A stretch of DNA of 45,416 bases from Desulfurobacterium indicum (GTDB lineage Bacteria; Aquificota; Aquificia; Desulfurobacteriales; Desulfurobacteriaceae), in the NCBI RefSeq assembly GCF_001968985.1, contig NZ_MOEN01000013.1, positions 1 through 45,416 on the forward strand. The letters are read 5' to 3'. Below the pieces are notes generated by a model. The model had not been told where the DNA came from. It saw only the letters and a list, made by a program, of their open reading frames with translations, and did not search any database. The position numbers and the translations under genes were made by a program. Position 1 is the first letter of the stretch, and each line of letters opens with the position of its first letter. Shown here one piece after another: positions 24,784-33,700 of this stretch.

Positions 24784-26324
24784 AACTCCTCCTTGTCAGT
24801 GTAAAAAGATTCTATTTCTTCAAGCAACTTCTCCTTTTTCTTCGCAATCTTTTTCCACTCTTCGACAGCACTTGTGTCGTTACCAGATTTTTTACCCCTT
24901 GCGCGTCTTATCTTAACCAGGGCAGGGACAGGTATCATTTTCCCCATTATAAGGGCTTCACCAACATTCAGAGACGAAAGCTGTTCCACAAGCTCACTGC
25001 TCAGAGCTTCCGCAGCCTGTTGAACGTGCCTCTGATCGCTCGGTTCAACAAGTTTCAAAATTATCATGTTGTTCGCCTGTGAAAGCGAATCCACATCAAG
25101 AGCCTTGGGTCTTTGACTTACAAGACAAAGACCCAATCCAAATTTTCTACCTTCTCTTGCAACCCTTGATATCCAGTATTTTGAACGGGTGCGTGCGGAA
25201 GAAGACGCAAGAATATGGGCTTCCTCAAGTATCGAGAAAACTGGAAATTCAAGCCCTCCGTCATACCCGTGAACATACCTTTTCCTCTTTTCAAGCATAT
25301 TTCTTAAAACATGACTCACTATAATATCTGCTACCTTTTCATCAACATGCGAAAAATCGATAACGTTCAAACGTGCAGGCTCTATCTGCTCAGCAATCGG
25401 CTTCTGAAAAAGATCAAAAAGCTCACTGTAACTTTCTTTCATATCCTCAACTTTATTAATAACACCAATTATGGACTTTCTGTCCTCTCTTATGTCGCTA
25501 TCTTTATCTGAAGCAAGCTCCTTATAATATTCAAGTTCCCCTAAAAGCCTTTCCCAGAAATTATCCACCTGAATCACACCGGTTGATATTTCATCTATAA
25601 CTTTTTTGAACGCCCTTTTCAAATATCTGTCCTGAATAAAAGAATTATCATCAACATTTGCAAACTGCCTGAACTCTCTGTAACTCAGATGAACGGGATT
25701 GAGTTTTAAATCAAGTTTCTTAACGATACTTTCTCCATTTATTTTATAATCAAAGTTTACATACTCTCCATGCATATCAAAAACCAGTATAGAACCAAAC
25801 TTCTCCAGCATACCTTCTATAATTACGGAAACTGTATTTGACTTCCCGCCACCGGTAACGGCAAGTATGGCAAGATGTCTGCTAACTATCTGGTCAACAT
25901 CAACATAAACATCTACATCCTCTCTGGTAAGAAGAGAACCTATACATATTTTCTTTTCATCGCTTCCACCGAAAACTTTCTTTAAAGTGGACGATGAGGC
26001 AAGATAAACATCTGTCCCGGGTGGAGGAGGAACCCTCGGAATAAACATATTTTTGTCAACATCTCCCAGAATGGAAATCTTACCGTATAAAATCCTGTGA
26101 TCACTTGAAATCTCTTTTAACCTGTTAACATCTTTAAAATCAAAATCATTATCAAACAAACGATTTGAACAGGACAAAGACTTTACAAAACCAAGAACGC
26201 GGGCATTCTCATACTCCAGCTCAACATAATCCCCGAGAGAAATGTTGCCTGGACTCATAAACGCAACTTCTCTGGGCGTTGATTCGTTAAGACATACTCC
26301 TACTTTTTCTCTTTCTTCTGCCAT
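24780..26324 (-). CDS. herA: HerA-like ATPase/DNA translocase
   Basis: The 514-residue protein has an N-terminal HAS-barrel region (about 1-100), then a FtsK-HerA RecA core with Walker A AVTGGGKSN (155-163), FDMHGEYVNF, Walker B around FSILEEAHIL, and an arginine-finger region SRVAREGRKFGLGLCLVSQRPK. HerA forms a hexameric ring and in archaea and many bacteria works with the nuclease NurA in end resection; others pair with SIR2-type defence proteins. Neither partner lies here; the only nuclease in the operon is the NYN protein. GGAG lies 7 nt before the ATG. It leads a coupled five-gene operon. Confidence 0.87.
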   Translation of the reverse strand: MAEEREKVGVCLNESTPREVAFMSPGNISLGDYVELEYENARVLGFVKSLSCSNRLFDNDFDFKDVNRLKEISSDHRILYGKISILGDVDKNMFIPRVPPPPGTDVYLASSSTLKKVFGGSDEKKICIGSLLTREDVDVYVDVDQIVSRHLAILAVTGGGKSNTVSVIIEGMLEKFGSILVFDMHGEYVNFDYKINGESIVKKLDLKLNPVHLSYREFRQFANVDDNSFIQDRYLKRAFKKVIDEISTGVIQVDNFWERLLGELEYYKELASDKDSDIREDRKSIIGVINKVEDMKESYSELFDLFQKPIAEQIEPARLNVIDFSHVDEKVADIIVSHVLRNMLEKRKRYVHGYDGGLEFPVFSILEEAHILASSSARTRSKYWISRVAREGRKFGLGLCLVSQRPKALDVDSLSQANNMIILKLVEPSDQRHVQQAAEALSSELVEQLSSLNVGEALIMGKMIPVPALVKIRRARGKKSGNDTSAVEEWKKIAKKKEKLLEEIESFYTDKEEF

Positions 26325-26360
26325 TGCAAGACTCCAACAAGAAGAGATATTTCATACGTG

Positions 26361-26390
26361 AATATATGATATATAACTAAAGAGAAGCAA
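26361..26390 (-). promoter_or_regulatory. possible promoter of the herA operon
   Basis: On the minus strand TTGCTT (26385-26390), an 18-nt spacer, then TATATT (26361-26366). The start point would be about 30 nt before herA. The surrounding DNA is AT-rich, so the match is moderate. Confidence 0.4.
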
Positions 26391-26397
26391 CTGTCTG

Positions 26398-28746
26398 TTA
26401 TTTGCCGTCTTTTTCTTTCCGCATTTTATATTTTGTTGCATAAGTCAAAGCCTTACACAACTGCGCAAACTCAACAGGCTTAACCAGGTAACCATCTGCT
26501 CCTGCCTTCATTGCCTTTTCTTCTGAATCTCTGAAAGCATCGGCGGTAAGAACAAAAATTGGAACATCTATTCCTCTTCTCCTTATCTCTTTAACGGCAG
26601 TTAATCCGTCCATCTCCGGCATCTTTAAATCCATAAGTATAATGTCGTATTCGTTCTTTTCTGCCTCTTCAACCGCCTTTTTACCGTTGTCAACGATTCT
26701 CACGTGCTCTATTCCGAACTTCCTTTTCAAAAGCTCTCTTATAAATATCTGATTTACCAGGACATCTTCGGCAACAAGAACTTTCAGATTTTTATCAACA
26801 TGCCTACAGCTTATAGATTTCATTGCTGATTGTCTGGCAGGTGCTTTGGTCTTCTTAAGTGTAATTAAAACATAGAATGTAGAACCCTTTCCGGGAGCAC
26901 TTTCTACCCAGACATCCCCACCCATTATATTTGCGAGTTTTTTCGTTATAAAAAGCCCAAGCCCTGTTCCCTCAACTTTTTTACTTATATGACTTTTCAC
27001 TTGAGAAAACGGCCTGAAAAGGAGCGGTTGCTTCTCATAAGGAATACCTATTCCTGTATCTTTAACATAAAATAGAAGCTTAACAAGATCCCCTTGGTCT
27101 TTTTTCTTCTTAAGACCCACTTCTATATAACCTTTTTCCGTAAACTTAGCTGCATTGGAAAGGAGATTGAAAAATATCTGCTTAACTCTCTTTTCATCTG
27201 CAACAACCCATATCTCATCTTCAGGGAAATTAAATTTAAGCTCCACACCTTCTTTAAGATTTGAAGATAAAGCATAAGCTGTTTCTTTCAAAACTTTTAT
27301 TATGTTAAGAGGCTCCGTGTAAAGCTCTATCTGTTCAGCCTGAATCTTTGCCACATCAAGAATATCATTAACAAGGCTCAACAGCTGTTTCGCACTTGAA
27401 AGGGCAAGCTCCACATACTCTTTATCTTTTTCGTCAAGTTTATCCGATTGAGACAAAAGATTTAAAAATCCGATAATGCCGTTCAACGGAGTCCTGATAT
27501 CATGAGAAATCGTGGCAAGAAAAATTTTCTGGCTTGAAAGCGCATTTATAAGATAGATAGCCATATCTTCAAGTGCTCTCGCTATATGGATAAGAAACTC
27601 TGGAATCTTAGAATAATCAATTGTTGACGGAATGTAACTCTTCCCTTCTCTTATCGCTTTTGAAACCTCCTCCCTGAAACGTTCTATTTCATCAGCTGCA
27701 ACCATCGTCTCATCTTTAAGTCTTTTTAGCGTTCCATAGATCTGTTTATAAATTCCTCTATTGTCCGCCGGAACAATGCAGTTAAAACGATTCTCGCAAG
27801 TTTCACATGATCTAAGCCCTTTAAAACACTCTATCCATCTCAAAGTTGCCTGTGCAGCTTCTGCCCATTTATCGGATATAGTATTCAAAAGTTCACCTAT
27901 ATCTTTCCACTTACCTTCAAGGTCATCAACACGTATCTTCTCAATTCTGCCGGATTGGAAATTCTGAAGCATAAACTTTATTCTGCCAAGAAGTGTAAAG
28001 ATTAACTTGGCTGTATCTTCCGCAGCTCTAAAAGCCTCTCCTATCTCATCATTTGTTTTATATTTATCAGGAACATTTGAAAGTTTACACACAAGCCCAG
28101 AGGGAATACTTGAAATGGCATAAGTTAACTTGCCTAACCTGTAAGAAACATCCCTTAACATTAAAGCTATCAAAACAAAGACAAAGGTTCCCAGAACTAT
28201 ATAAATACTCTCCAATTTATAAAAGAGCTGCCTTTCATCACTCTTCCTTAACCTATCCTCAATACGTCCAAATGCCTCCCTTATTGAAGCTGCTTCTCTT
28301 CTTATCTTCTCCAAAGGAACATTTCCGCTTAAAAGCTCTTTCTTCAAACGCTTCCATTGTTCATTGATTATCTTTATCTCAGCCGGACATCCTTTCTCTT
28401 TACATAAACCTTTATCGATCTCTATTTTTTCTTTCAAAGAAGACTCATGCTTTAAACCGGTAAAATGAACAAATTCTCCACCTTTTTCAAGAGCTGAAAG
28501 ATTCTTTTCAAAGATAGAAATTGTTCTTTTTAAATCCTCTCTTTCCTTCCCCGAAAAATTTTTCTCGTAAGAAACAGCATAATCAAGGAGCATCCTTTCA
28601 AGAAGATACCTTTCAGTGCTGACAGCTTCAATCTTCTCATCTACCTTTTCACGAACGCGCATGCTATACATTCCGGTAGTTGCCGCCAAAAAACCAAAAA
28701 AACCCATTACAAAAAGGAGCAGTATGAACTTTGTCCTTATCTTCAT
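26398..28746 (-). CDS. hybrid sensor histidine kinase with four-Cys motif
   Basis: The 782-residue membrane kinase has two membrane helices (about 7-28 and 181-197) around a periplasmic helical sensor of about 150 residues with a Cys pair (C115, C120). A HAMP-like segment (about 200-260) and a linker with C307-x6-C314-x2-C317-x5-C323 follow. Then come HisKA with phospho-acceptor H415 (SHDIRTPLNG), HATPase with N531, DTGIG and GTGLGL, and a C-terminal receiver with D706 (LMDLKMPEMDG) and K756. The Cys spacing equals that of the [4Fe-4S] loop in endonuclease III, so a redox or metal sensor is possible. No partner regulator is adjacent; output probably passes to a separate phosphotransfer protein. 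Confidence 0.88.
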   Translation of the reverse strand: MKIRTKFILLLFVMGFFGFLAATTGMYSMRVREKVDEKIEAVSTERYLLERMLLDYAVSYEKNFSGKEREDLKRTISIFEKNLSALEKGGEFVHFTGLKHESSLKEKIEIDKGLCKEKGCPAEIKIINEQWKRLKKELLSGNVPLEKIRREAASIREAFGRIEDRLRKSDERQLFYKLESIYIVLGTFVFVLIALMLRDVSYRLGKLTYAISSIPSGLVCKLSNVPDKYKTNDEIGEAFRAAEDTAKLIFTLLGRIKFMLQNFQSGRIEKIRVDDLEGKWKDIGELLNTISDKWAEAAQATLRWIECFKGLRSCETCENRFNCIVPADNRGIYKQIYGTLKRLKDETMVAADEIERFREEVSKAIREGKSYIPSTIDYSKIPEFLIHIARALEDMAIYLINALSSQKIFLATISHDIRTPLNGIIGFLNLLSQSDKLDEKDKEYVELALSSAKQLLSLVNDILDVAKIQAEQIELYTEPLNIIKVLKETAYALSSNLKEGVELKFNFPEDEIWVVADEKRVKQIFFNLLSNAAKFTEKGYIEVGLKKKKDQGDLVKLLFYVKDTGIGIPYEKQPLLFRPFSQVKSHISKKVEGTGLGLFITKKLANIMGGDVWVESAPGKGSTFYVLITLKKTKAPARQSAMKSISCRHVDKNLKVLVAEDVLVNQIFIRELLKRKFGIEHVRIVDNGKKAVEEAEKNEYDIILMDLKMPEMDGLTAVKEIRRRGIDVPIFVLTADAFRDSEEKAMKAGADGYLVKPVEFAQLCKALTYATKYKMRKEKDGK

Positions 28747-28888
28747 CCTACCACCATACCTTAAATATATTTCAAACTTTAAATATATAGCGAAGAAGAC
28801 TAACCCGCATTATAATCAGGCAAAAATACCATGATTTGAGATAGTAACATATATTTAGCCGTAACCAATACTTCGTTACAAAATTAGA

Positions 28889-28897
28889 TGTTAAAAT
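28889..28897 (+). promoter_or_regulatory. possible extended -10 promoter of leuD-leuB
   Basis: TGT followed by TAAAAT (28892-28897), about 32 nt before leuD. No good -35 is seen. The same box occurs before glyQ. The rest of 28747-28888 holds AT-rich direct repeats (ATATATTTAAAG and ATATATTTAAGG read on the minus strand) near the kinase start, of unknown meaning. Confidence 0.4.
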
Positions 28898-28928
28898 TTC
28901 ATCACTATTTAAATCTAAGGAGGCATGG

Positions 28929-29435
28929 ATGTCAGAAGAAACTTACAAAGGCAGAGCTTTTAAGTTCGGAGACGATATAAATACTGATGAAATCATACCT
29001 GCAAGGTATCTTAACACCTCAGATCCGGCAGAACTGGCAAAACACTGTATGGAAGATGCTGATCCTGAATTCCCCTCAAAAGTTCAAAAAGGTGACATAA
29101 TCGTAGGGGGAAAAAACTTCGGATGCGGTTCTTCAAGAGAGCACGCCCCAATAGCGATAAAGGCTGCCGGCGTTTCAGCTGTTATTGCAAAATCATTTGC
29201 AAGAATCTTTTACAGGAACTGTATAAACATAGGATTACCCATTTTCGAATCACCGGAAGCAGTAGAGGGAATAGAAGAAGGAGATATCGTAGAAGTTAAT
29301 CCGGCAACCGGAGTAATCAAAAACATAACAAAAGGAACCGAATTTAAAGCCACTCCGATCCCTCCTGAAATAAGAAAAATCATGGATGCTGGCGGATTAA
29401 TGGAATACGCAAAACAGAAGCTTCAAGAAAAATAA
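28929..29435 (+). CDS. leuD: 3-isopropylmalate dehydratase small subunit
   Basis: The 168-residue swivel-domain subunit, with LeuC, isomerises isopropylmalate in leucine synthesis. It has [17 protein letters not shown], then [22 protein letters not shown] and [20 protein letters not shown], the substrate-binding region of the short thermophile/archaeal form. Relatives can act on homoaconitate or methylmalate. AGGAGG lies 5 nt before the ATG. leuC is not in the window; leuB follows by 18 nt. Confidence 0.93.
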   Translation: MSEETYKGRAFKFGDDINTDEIIPARYLNTSDPAELAKHCMEDADPEFPSKVQKGDIIVGGKNFGCGSSREHAPIAIKAAGVSAVIAKSFARIFYRNCINIGLPIFESPEAVEGIEEGDIVEVNPATGVIKNITKGTEFKATPIPPEIRKIMDAGGLMEYAKQKLQEK

Positions 29436-29453
29436 AATTTAGGAGGCAAAAAG

Positions 29454-30530
29454 TTGAAAGAGTTTAACGTTGCGGTTCTTCCTGGAGACGGAATAGGACC
29501 GGAGATTGTAAAACAAGCTATAAAAGTTATGGATGCAGTTGCTGAAAAGTTTAACTTCAAAATCAACTACGAATACGGCCTTATCGGCGGAGCTGCAATA
29601 GACGAGACTGGAAATCCTTTTCCGGAAGAGACAAAAGAAATCGTTCTCAAATCTGATGCAGTTCTCCTCGGTGCTGTAGGTGGCCCCAAGTGGGACAATC
29701 TTGAATTCTCAATAAGACCAGAACGGGCACTCCTGGGACTGAGAAAACTCCTTAACGCCTTTGCAAACTTGAGACCTGCAAAACTTTACGACGAACTGAT
29801 AGATGCATCTTCACTTAAAGCGGAAATTGTAAAAGGCGTTGACATAATGGTTGTAAGAGAATTAAACAGCGGTATTTACTTTGGTATCCCAAAAGGTATT
29901 TTTATCGATGGTGATGAAAGAGTAGGTATAAATACGCTCAGATACTATGAACACGAAGTTGAAAGAATTGCAAAGGTAGCTTTTGAAGTTGCTAGAAAAA
30001 GAGGCAAAAAAGTTACCAGCGTTGACAAGGCGAACGTCCTTGAAGCAACTGTCCTCTGGAGAGAAGTTGTTGAAAAAGTTCACAAAAACTATCAGGACGT
30101 TGAACTCAACCATATGTATGTTGACAACGCGGCAATGCAGATAATCAGATGGCCAAAGCAGTTTGACGTTATAGTTACAACAAATATGTTTGGTGACATT
30201 TTGTCTGACGCATGTGCCATGCTTACAGGCTCTCTCGGGATGCTCCCTTCTGCAAGCATCGGTGGAAGAATAGGCCTTTACGAACCGATCCACGGTTCTG
30301 CTCCTGACATTGCAGGTCAGAACATTGCAAACCCAATTGCAACAATAAACTCTGCAGGCATGATGTTTACATATTCCTTCCACATGCCTGAAGCTGAAAA
30401 AGCCATAGATAGAGCTGTCAGAGCAGTTCTTGCAAAAGGTTACAGAACAAAAGACATCATGTCAGAAGGATGCAAGGAAGTAAGCACTGAAGAAATAGGC
30501 GACCTAATAGCAGAAGAAATTAAAAAATAA
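29454..30530 (+). CDS. leuB: 3-isopropylmalate dehydrogenase
   Basis: The 358-residue enzyme oxidatively decarboxylates 3-isopropylmalate with NAD+. It has [24 protein letters not shown] with substrate arginines, [11 protein letters not shown] with the catalytic Tyr region, DKANVLEAT with the catalytic Lys, [23 protein letters not shown] with metal Asp residues, and [18 protein letters not shown]. The length matches LeuB rather than isocitrate dehydrogenase. The start is TTG with AGGAGG 8 nt upstream. Confidence 0.94.
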   Translation: MKEFNVAVLPGDGIGPEIVKQAIKVMDAVAEKFNFKINYEYGLIGGAAIDETGNPFPEETKEIVLKSDAVLLGAVGGPKWDNLEFSIRPERALLGLRKLLNAFANLRPAKLYDELIDASSLKAEIVKGVDIMVVRELNSGIYFGIPKGIFIDGDERVGINTLRYYEHEVERIAKVAFEVARKRGKKVTSVDKANVLEATVLWREVVEKVHKNYQDVELNHMYVDNAAMQIIRWPKQFDVIVTTNMFGDILSDACAMLTGSLGMLPSASIGGRIGLYEPIHGSAPDIAGQNIANPIATINSAGMMFTYSFHMPEAEKAIDRAVRAVLAKGYRTKDIMSEGCKEVSTEEIGDLIAEEIKK

Positions 30531-30540
30531 TTAATCTTTT

Positions 30541-30559
30541 GGAGCGGAGTTTCCGCTCC
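30541..30559 (+). terminator. hairpin terminator after leuB
   Basis: An 8-bp stem GGAGCGGA/TCCGCTCC with a 3-nt loop lies 10 bases after the leuB stop. The following TTGTC is a poor T run, so termination may be partial. Confidence 0.6.
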
Positions 30560-30675
30560 TTGTCAAATATTAAAAACTTCAGATAGTTTATCATTTTTAC
30601 CATCATCAAAAATAATTTCATAATAAAAACTATTTTAAAATCGGATAGTTTAGTCGATCGATACGAAAAATTTAA

Positions 30676-30684
30676 TGTTAAAAT
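30676..30684 (+). promoter_or_regulatory. possible extended -10 promoter of glyQ-glyS-ppdK
   Basis: TGT followed by TAAAAT (30679-30684) would give a leader of about 85 nt. The palindrome TCGATCGA (30654-30661) covers the -35 position and could be an operator. The rest of 30560-30775 shows two ATAGTTTA copies (near 30583 and 30645) and no gene beyond a possible 7-codon leader frame. Confidence 0.4.
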
Positions 30685-30775
30685 TATTAGCAATTCCAGA
30701 GTAAAAGCGGGCGTTTGACTACCTGAAGAAGAGATTTTAAAATAAGTGTGAAATTATGGGTAAACGGAGAATACG

Positions 30776-31639
30776 GTGACTTTTCAGGAATTGATTTTTA
30801 AACTGGAAACCTACTGGTCAGAAAAAGGCTGTGTCATAGGAAAAAGTTACGATGTAGAACAGGGTGCAGGAACAATGCACCCTTTTACATTTTTAAAAGT
30901 TCTTGATTCAAAACCGTGGAACATAGCTTATGTTCAAGCCTGCAGAAGACCAGCTGACGGAAGATATGGCGACAACCCGAACCGCCTGCAAAGATACTTT
31001 CAGTTTCAGGTTATTCTCAAACCTTCTCCTGAAAATGCTCAGGAACTTTATCTAGGCAGCCTGGAAGCCCTTGGAATAAGTCCCTACAAACATGACATAA
31101 GATTTGTTGAGGACGACTGGGAATCACCAACATTAGGTGCATGGGGACTCGGCTGGGAAGTATGGCTTGATGGAATGGAAATAACACAGTTCACTTACTT
31201 CCAGCAGGCAGGAGGTATAACACTTAAACCTGTTTCTGTTGAAATAACTTACGGCCTTGAAAGAATAGCAATGTATATTCAAAATGTAGATAGCGTTTAC
31301 GACATAATCTGGACAGACGGAGTGAAATACGGAGACCTATACAAAGAATCAGAATATCAATGGTCCGTTTACAACTTCGAAGAAGCAGATGTCAATATGC
31401 TATTCAATCTCTTCTCCATGTATGAAAAAGAATCTAAAAGGCTTGTTGAAAAAGGATTTGTCCTTCCTGCCTATGACTACTGTCTTAAGTGTTCCCATGT
31501 ATTCAACGTACTGGACGCAAGAGGCGCAATATCAGTAGCAGAAAGAGCTTCTTACATAGGAAGAGTCAGAAAACTGGCAAACCTTTGTGCAAAAGAATAC
31601 TTGAAAAAAGAGAAAGAGGTAACAGCAGGTGAAGGCTGA
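30776..31639 (+). CDS. glyQ: glycyl-tRNA synthetase alpha subunit
   Basis: The 287-residue catalytic subunit of the tetrameric bacterial GlyRS charges tRNA-Gly. Class II motifs are clear: [67 protein letters not shown], and [21 protein letters not shown] with YGLERIAMY. It ends in a Lys/Glu tail. The start is GTG at 30776 (an in-frame TAA lies five codons upstream) with CGGAG before it. A 7-codon frame (30756-30779) ends over the GTG, so coupling is possible. It overlaps glyS by 11 nt. Confidence 0.95.
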   Translation: MTFQELIFKLETYWSEKGCVIGKSYDVEQGAGTMHPFTFLKVLDSKPWNIAYVQACRRPADGRYGDNPNRLQRYFQFQVILKPSPENAQELYLGSLEALGISPYKHDIRFVEDDWESPTLGAWGLGWEVWLDGMEITQFTYFQQAGGITLKPVSVEITYGLERIAMYIQNVDSVYDIIWTDGVKYGDLYKESEYQWSVYNFEEADVNMLFNLFSMYEKESKRLVEKGFVLPAYDYCLKCSHVFNVLDARGAISVAERASYIGRVRKLANLCAKEYLKKEKEVTAGEG

Positions 31640-33689
31640 AAATTTTATTCTCGAAATAGGAACCGAAGAACTTCCAGCATCTTTCATAGAACCAGCGTTA
31701 AAAAGTATAAAAGAGCAATTTAAAAAAATCCTTTTAGATTCAAAATTGTCAACAGAAAGTCTGGAAATTTTCGGAACACCAAGAAGACTTATTCTCATAG
31801 CATCTGGAATTCCCACAAAGCAACCTGATAGAGAAGAGATAATAACCGGCCCGGCATGGAAGGCAGCATTTGACGAAAACGGCAATCCGACAAGAGCAGC
31901 AGAAGGATTTGCCCGCTCAAAAGGCGTATCCGCAAAAGAACTGATAAAGATAGAAACAGAGAAAGGTATCTACGCAGGAATTAAGAGAACGATAAAAGGT
32001 AAAGAAACAAGAAACATCCTATCTGAAAAAATACCTGAACTTATCAGATCAATTCCTTTCAAAAAAAGTATGCGCTGGGGCAATGGAAACTTAAGGTTCG
32101 GAAGACCTATAAGATGGATATGTGCAATCTTTGGAAAAGAGACTGTGCCCTTCTCCATTGACGGAATAGAAAGCAGCAATCTTTCACGAGGGCACAGATT
32201 CCTATCCCCTGAACCTTTCGACGTTTCAGAGGTTGACGATTTTATATCAGAACTCGAATCAAGATACGTAGTAGCAGACGTTCAAAAGAGAAAATCCTTA
32301 ATCCTTGACGGAGCAAAAGACCTTGCAGAAAAAGCAGGCTGTGTTCTTATAGATGATGAAGATCTACTGGAAGAAGTAACCAATCTGGTTGAATTTCCAT
32401 ATCCAATGCTGGGAAGCTTTGAAGAACGTTTTCTCCAGCTACCTGAAGAAGTTCCCATTGTAGTTATGAAAGAACATCAGAGATACTTTTCCGTAAAGGA
32501 TAAAAACGGAAAGCTTAAAAACTACTTCATAGCAGTCGCAAACATAAAACCACCAGAAGAGGAACTTATAAGGCACGGCTATGAAAAAGTATTAAGAGCA
32601 AGATTATCAGACGCTCTTTTCTTCTTCAATGAAGATAGGAAGAGGAAGCTGGAAGAAAGAGTTCCCGAACTAAAAGGCGTTATTTTTCATGACAAACTGG
32701 GAACGATGTTTGAAAAAGTTGAAAGACTCCAGAAACTTACACCTAAAATAGCAGAACTCATTGAAGGCAATTCCGAAAAAGCAGAAAGAGCGGCGTTCTT
32801 ATCAAAAGCAGACCTTGTAACCGAAATGGTAAAAGAGTTTACCGAACTTCAAGGCGTAATGGGGAAAAATTACGCTCTGCTTGACGGTGAAGACAGAGAG
32901 GTAGCTGAAGCCATATTCGAACAGTATCTACCCCGATTCTCTGATGATCAAACGGCAAAAACAAAAACAGGAATAGCATTATCACTTGCTGAAAAGTTTG
33001 ACAATATCGTAGGTTTCTTCGGAGTTGGACTCAAACCTACAGGCTCTATGGATCCGTTCGCTCTAAGAAGAAACGCCATAGGAATAATTAAAACACTTAC
33101 AGAAAACGGCATTCTCATAGACATAATGGAAATTGCTACCCTTGCATTCAACATTTATGAATCTCAGGGAAAGAAGCTTTCTGAGAGCAATCCGGAAGAC
33201 GTTGTAAACTTCATAAAAGAACGACTCAAAACCCTACTTTCTGAAAAATTCCGCCAAGATACAATAGATGCAGTCCTTGACGTAACAAACAATATCACCG
33301 ACGCGGTTGAAAGGATAAGGGCAATAGATGAACTCAGGAAAGACGAAGAGTTTGAAACTGTCCTTTTAACTATGAGAAGAGTGATGAACATAATACCGCC
33401 AGATTTCCATGCAACCAGCAATGAAATAGAAACGGACAACGAATACGAAAGGCAACTTCTTGAAGCATTTAAAACCATCAAAGAAGAAATTGAAAAAGAC
33501 ATTAAACGCGGAGACTACAAATCAGCTCTTCTCAGAATCGGGTCTCTTAAAAGAAACGTTGATCTTTTCTTTGATAACGTCATGGTTATGGATAAAAACG
33601 AAGAAATCAAGCATCGAAGGTTATCAATCTTAAAACTTATCTCAGAAACTCTATCGCAATTTGCGAACTTTAGAAATATTAGAAGTTAG
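31629..33689 (+). CDS. glyS: glycyl-tRNA synthetase beta subunit
   Basis: The 686-residue beta subunit binds and proofreads tRNA-Gly. Family landmarks are [18 protein letters not shown] at the start, [62 protein letters not shown], and the C-terminal HD-like and anticodon-binding parts with [23 protein letters not shown]. The start is GTG, 11 nt inside glyQ, with GAGGT about 10 nt upstream. Confidence 0.95.
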   Translation: MKAENFILEIGTEELPASFIEPALKSIKEQFKKILLDSKLSTESLEIFGTPRRLILIASGIPTKQPDREEIITGPAWKAAFDENGNPTRAAEGFARSKGVSAKELIKIETEKGIYAGIKRTIKGKETRNILSEKIPELIRSIPFKKSMRWGNGNLRFGRPIRWICAIFGKETVPFSIDGIESSNLSRGHRFLSPEPFDVSEVDDFISELESRYVVADVQKRKSLILDGAKDLAEKAGCVLIDDEDLLEEVTNLVEFPYPMLGSFEERFLQLPEEVPIVVMKEHQRYFSVKDKNGKLKNYFIAVANIKPPEEELIRHGYEKVLRARLSDALFFFNEDRKRKLEERVPELKGVIFHDKLGTMFEKVERLQKLTPKIAELIEGNSEKAERAAFLSKADLVTEMVKEFTELQGVMGKNYALLDGEDREVAEAIFEQYLPRFSDDQTAKTKTGIALSLAEKFDNIVGFFGVGLKPTGSMDPFALRRNAIGIIKTLTENGILIDIMEIATLAFNIYESQGKKLSESNPEDVVNFIKERLKTLLSEKFRQDTIDAVLDVTNNITDAVERIRAIDELRKDEEFETVLLTMRRVMNIIPPDFHATSNEIETDNEYERQLLEAFKTIKEEIEKDIKRGDYKSALLRIGSLKRNVDLFFDNVMVMDKNEEIKHRRLSILKLISETLSQFANFRNIRS

Positions 33690-33700
33690 GGGGCGGCATA

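Noticed and set aside
30685-30775. T-box riboswitch before glyQ
   Set aside because: No stem I pattern, no T-box core sequence and no terminator are visible in the leader.
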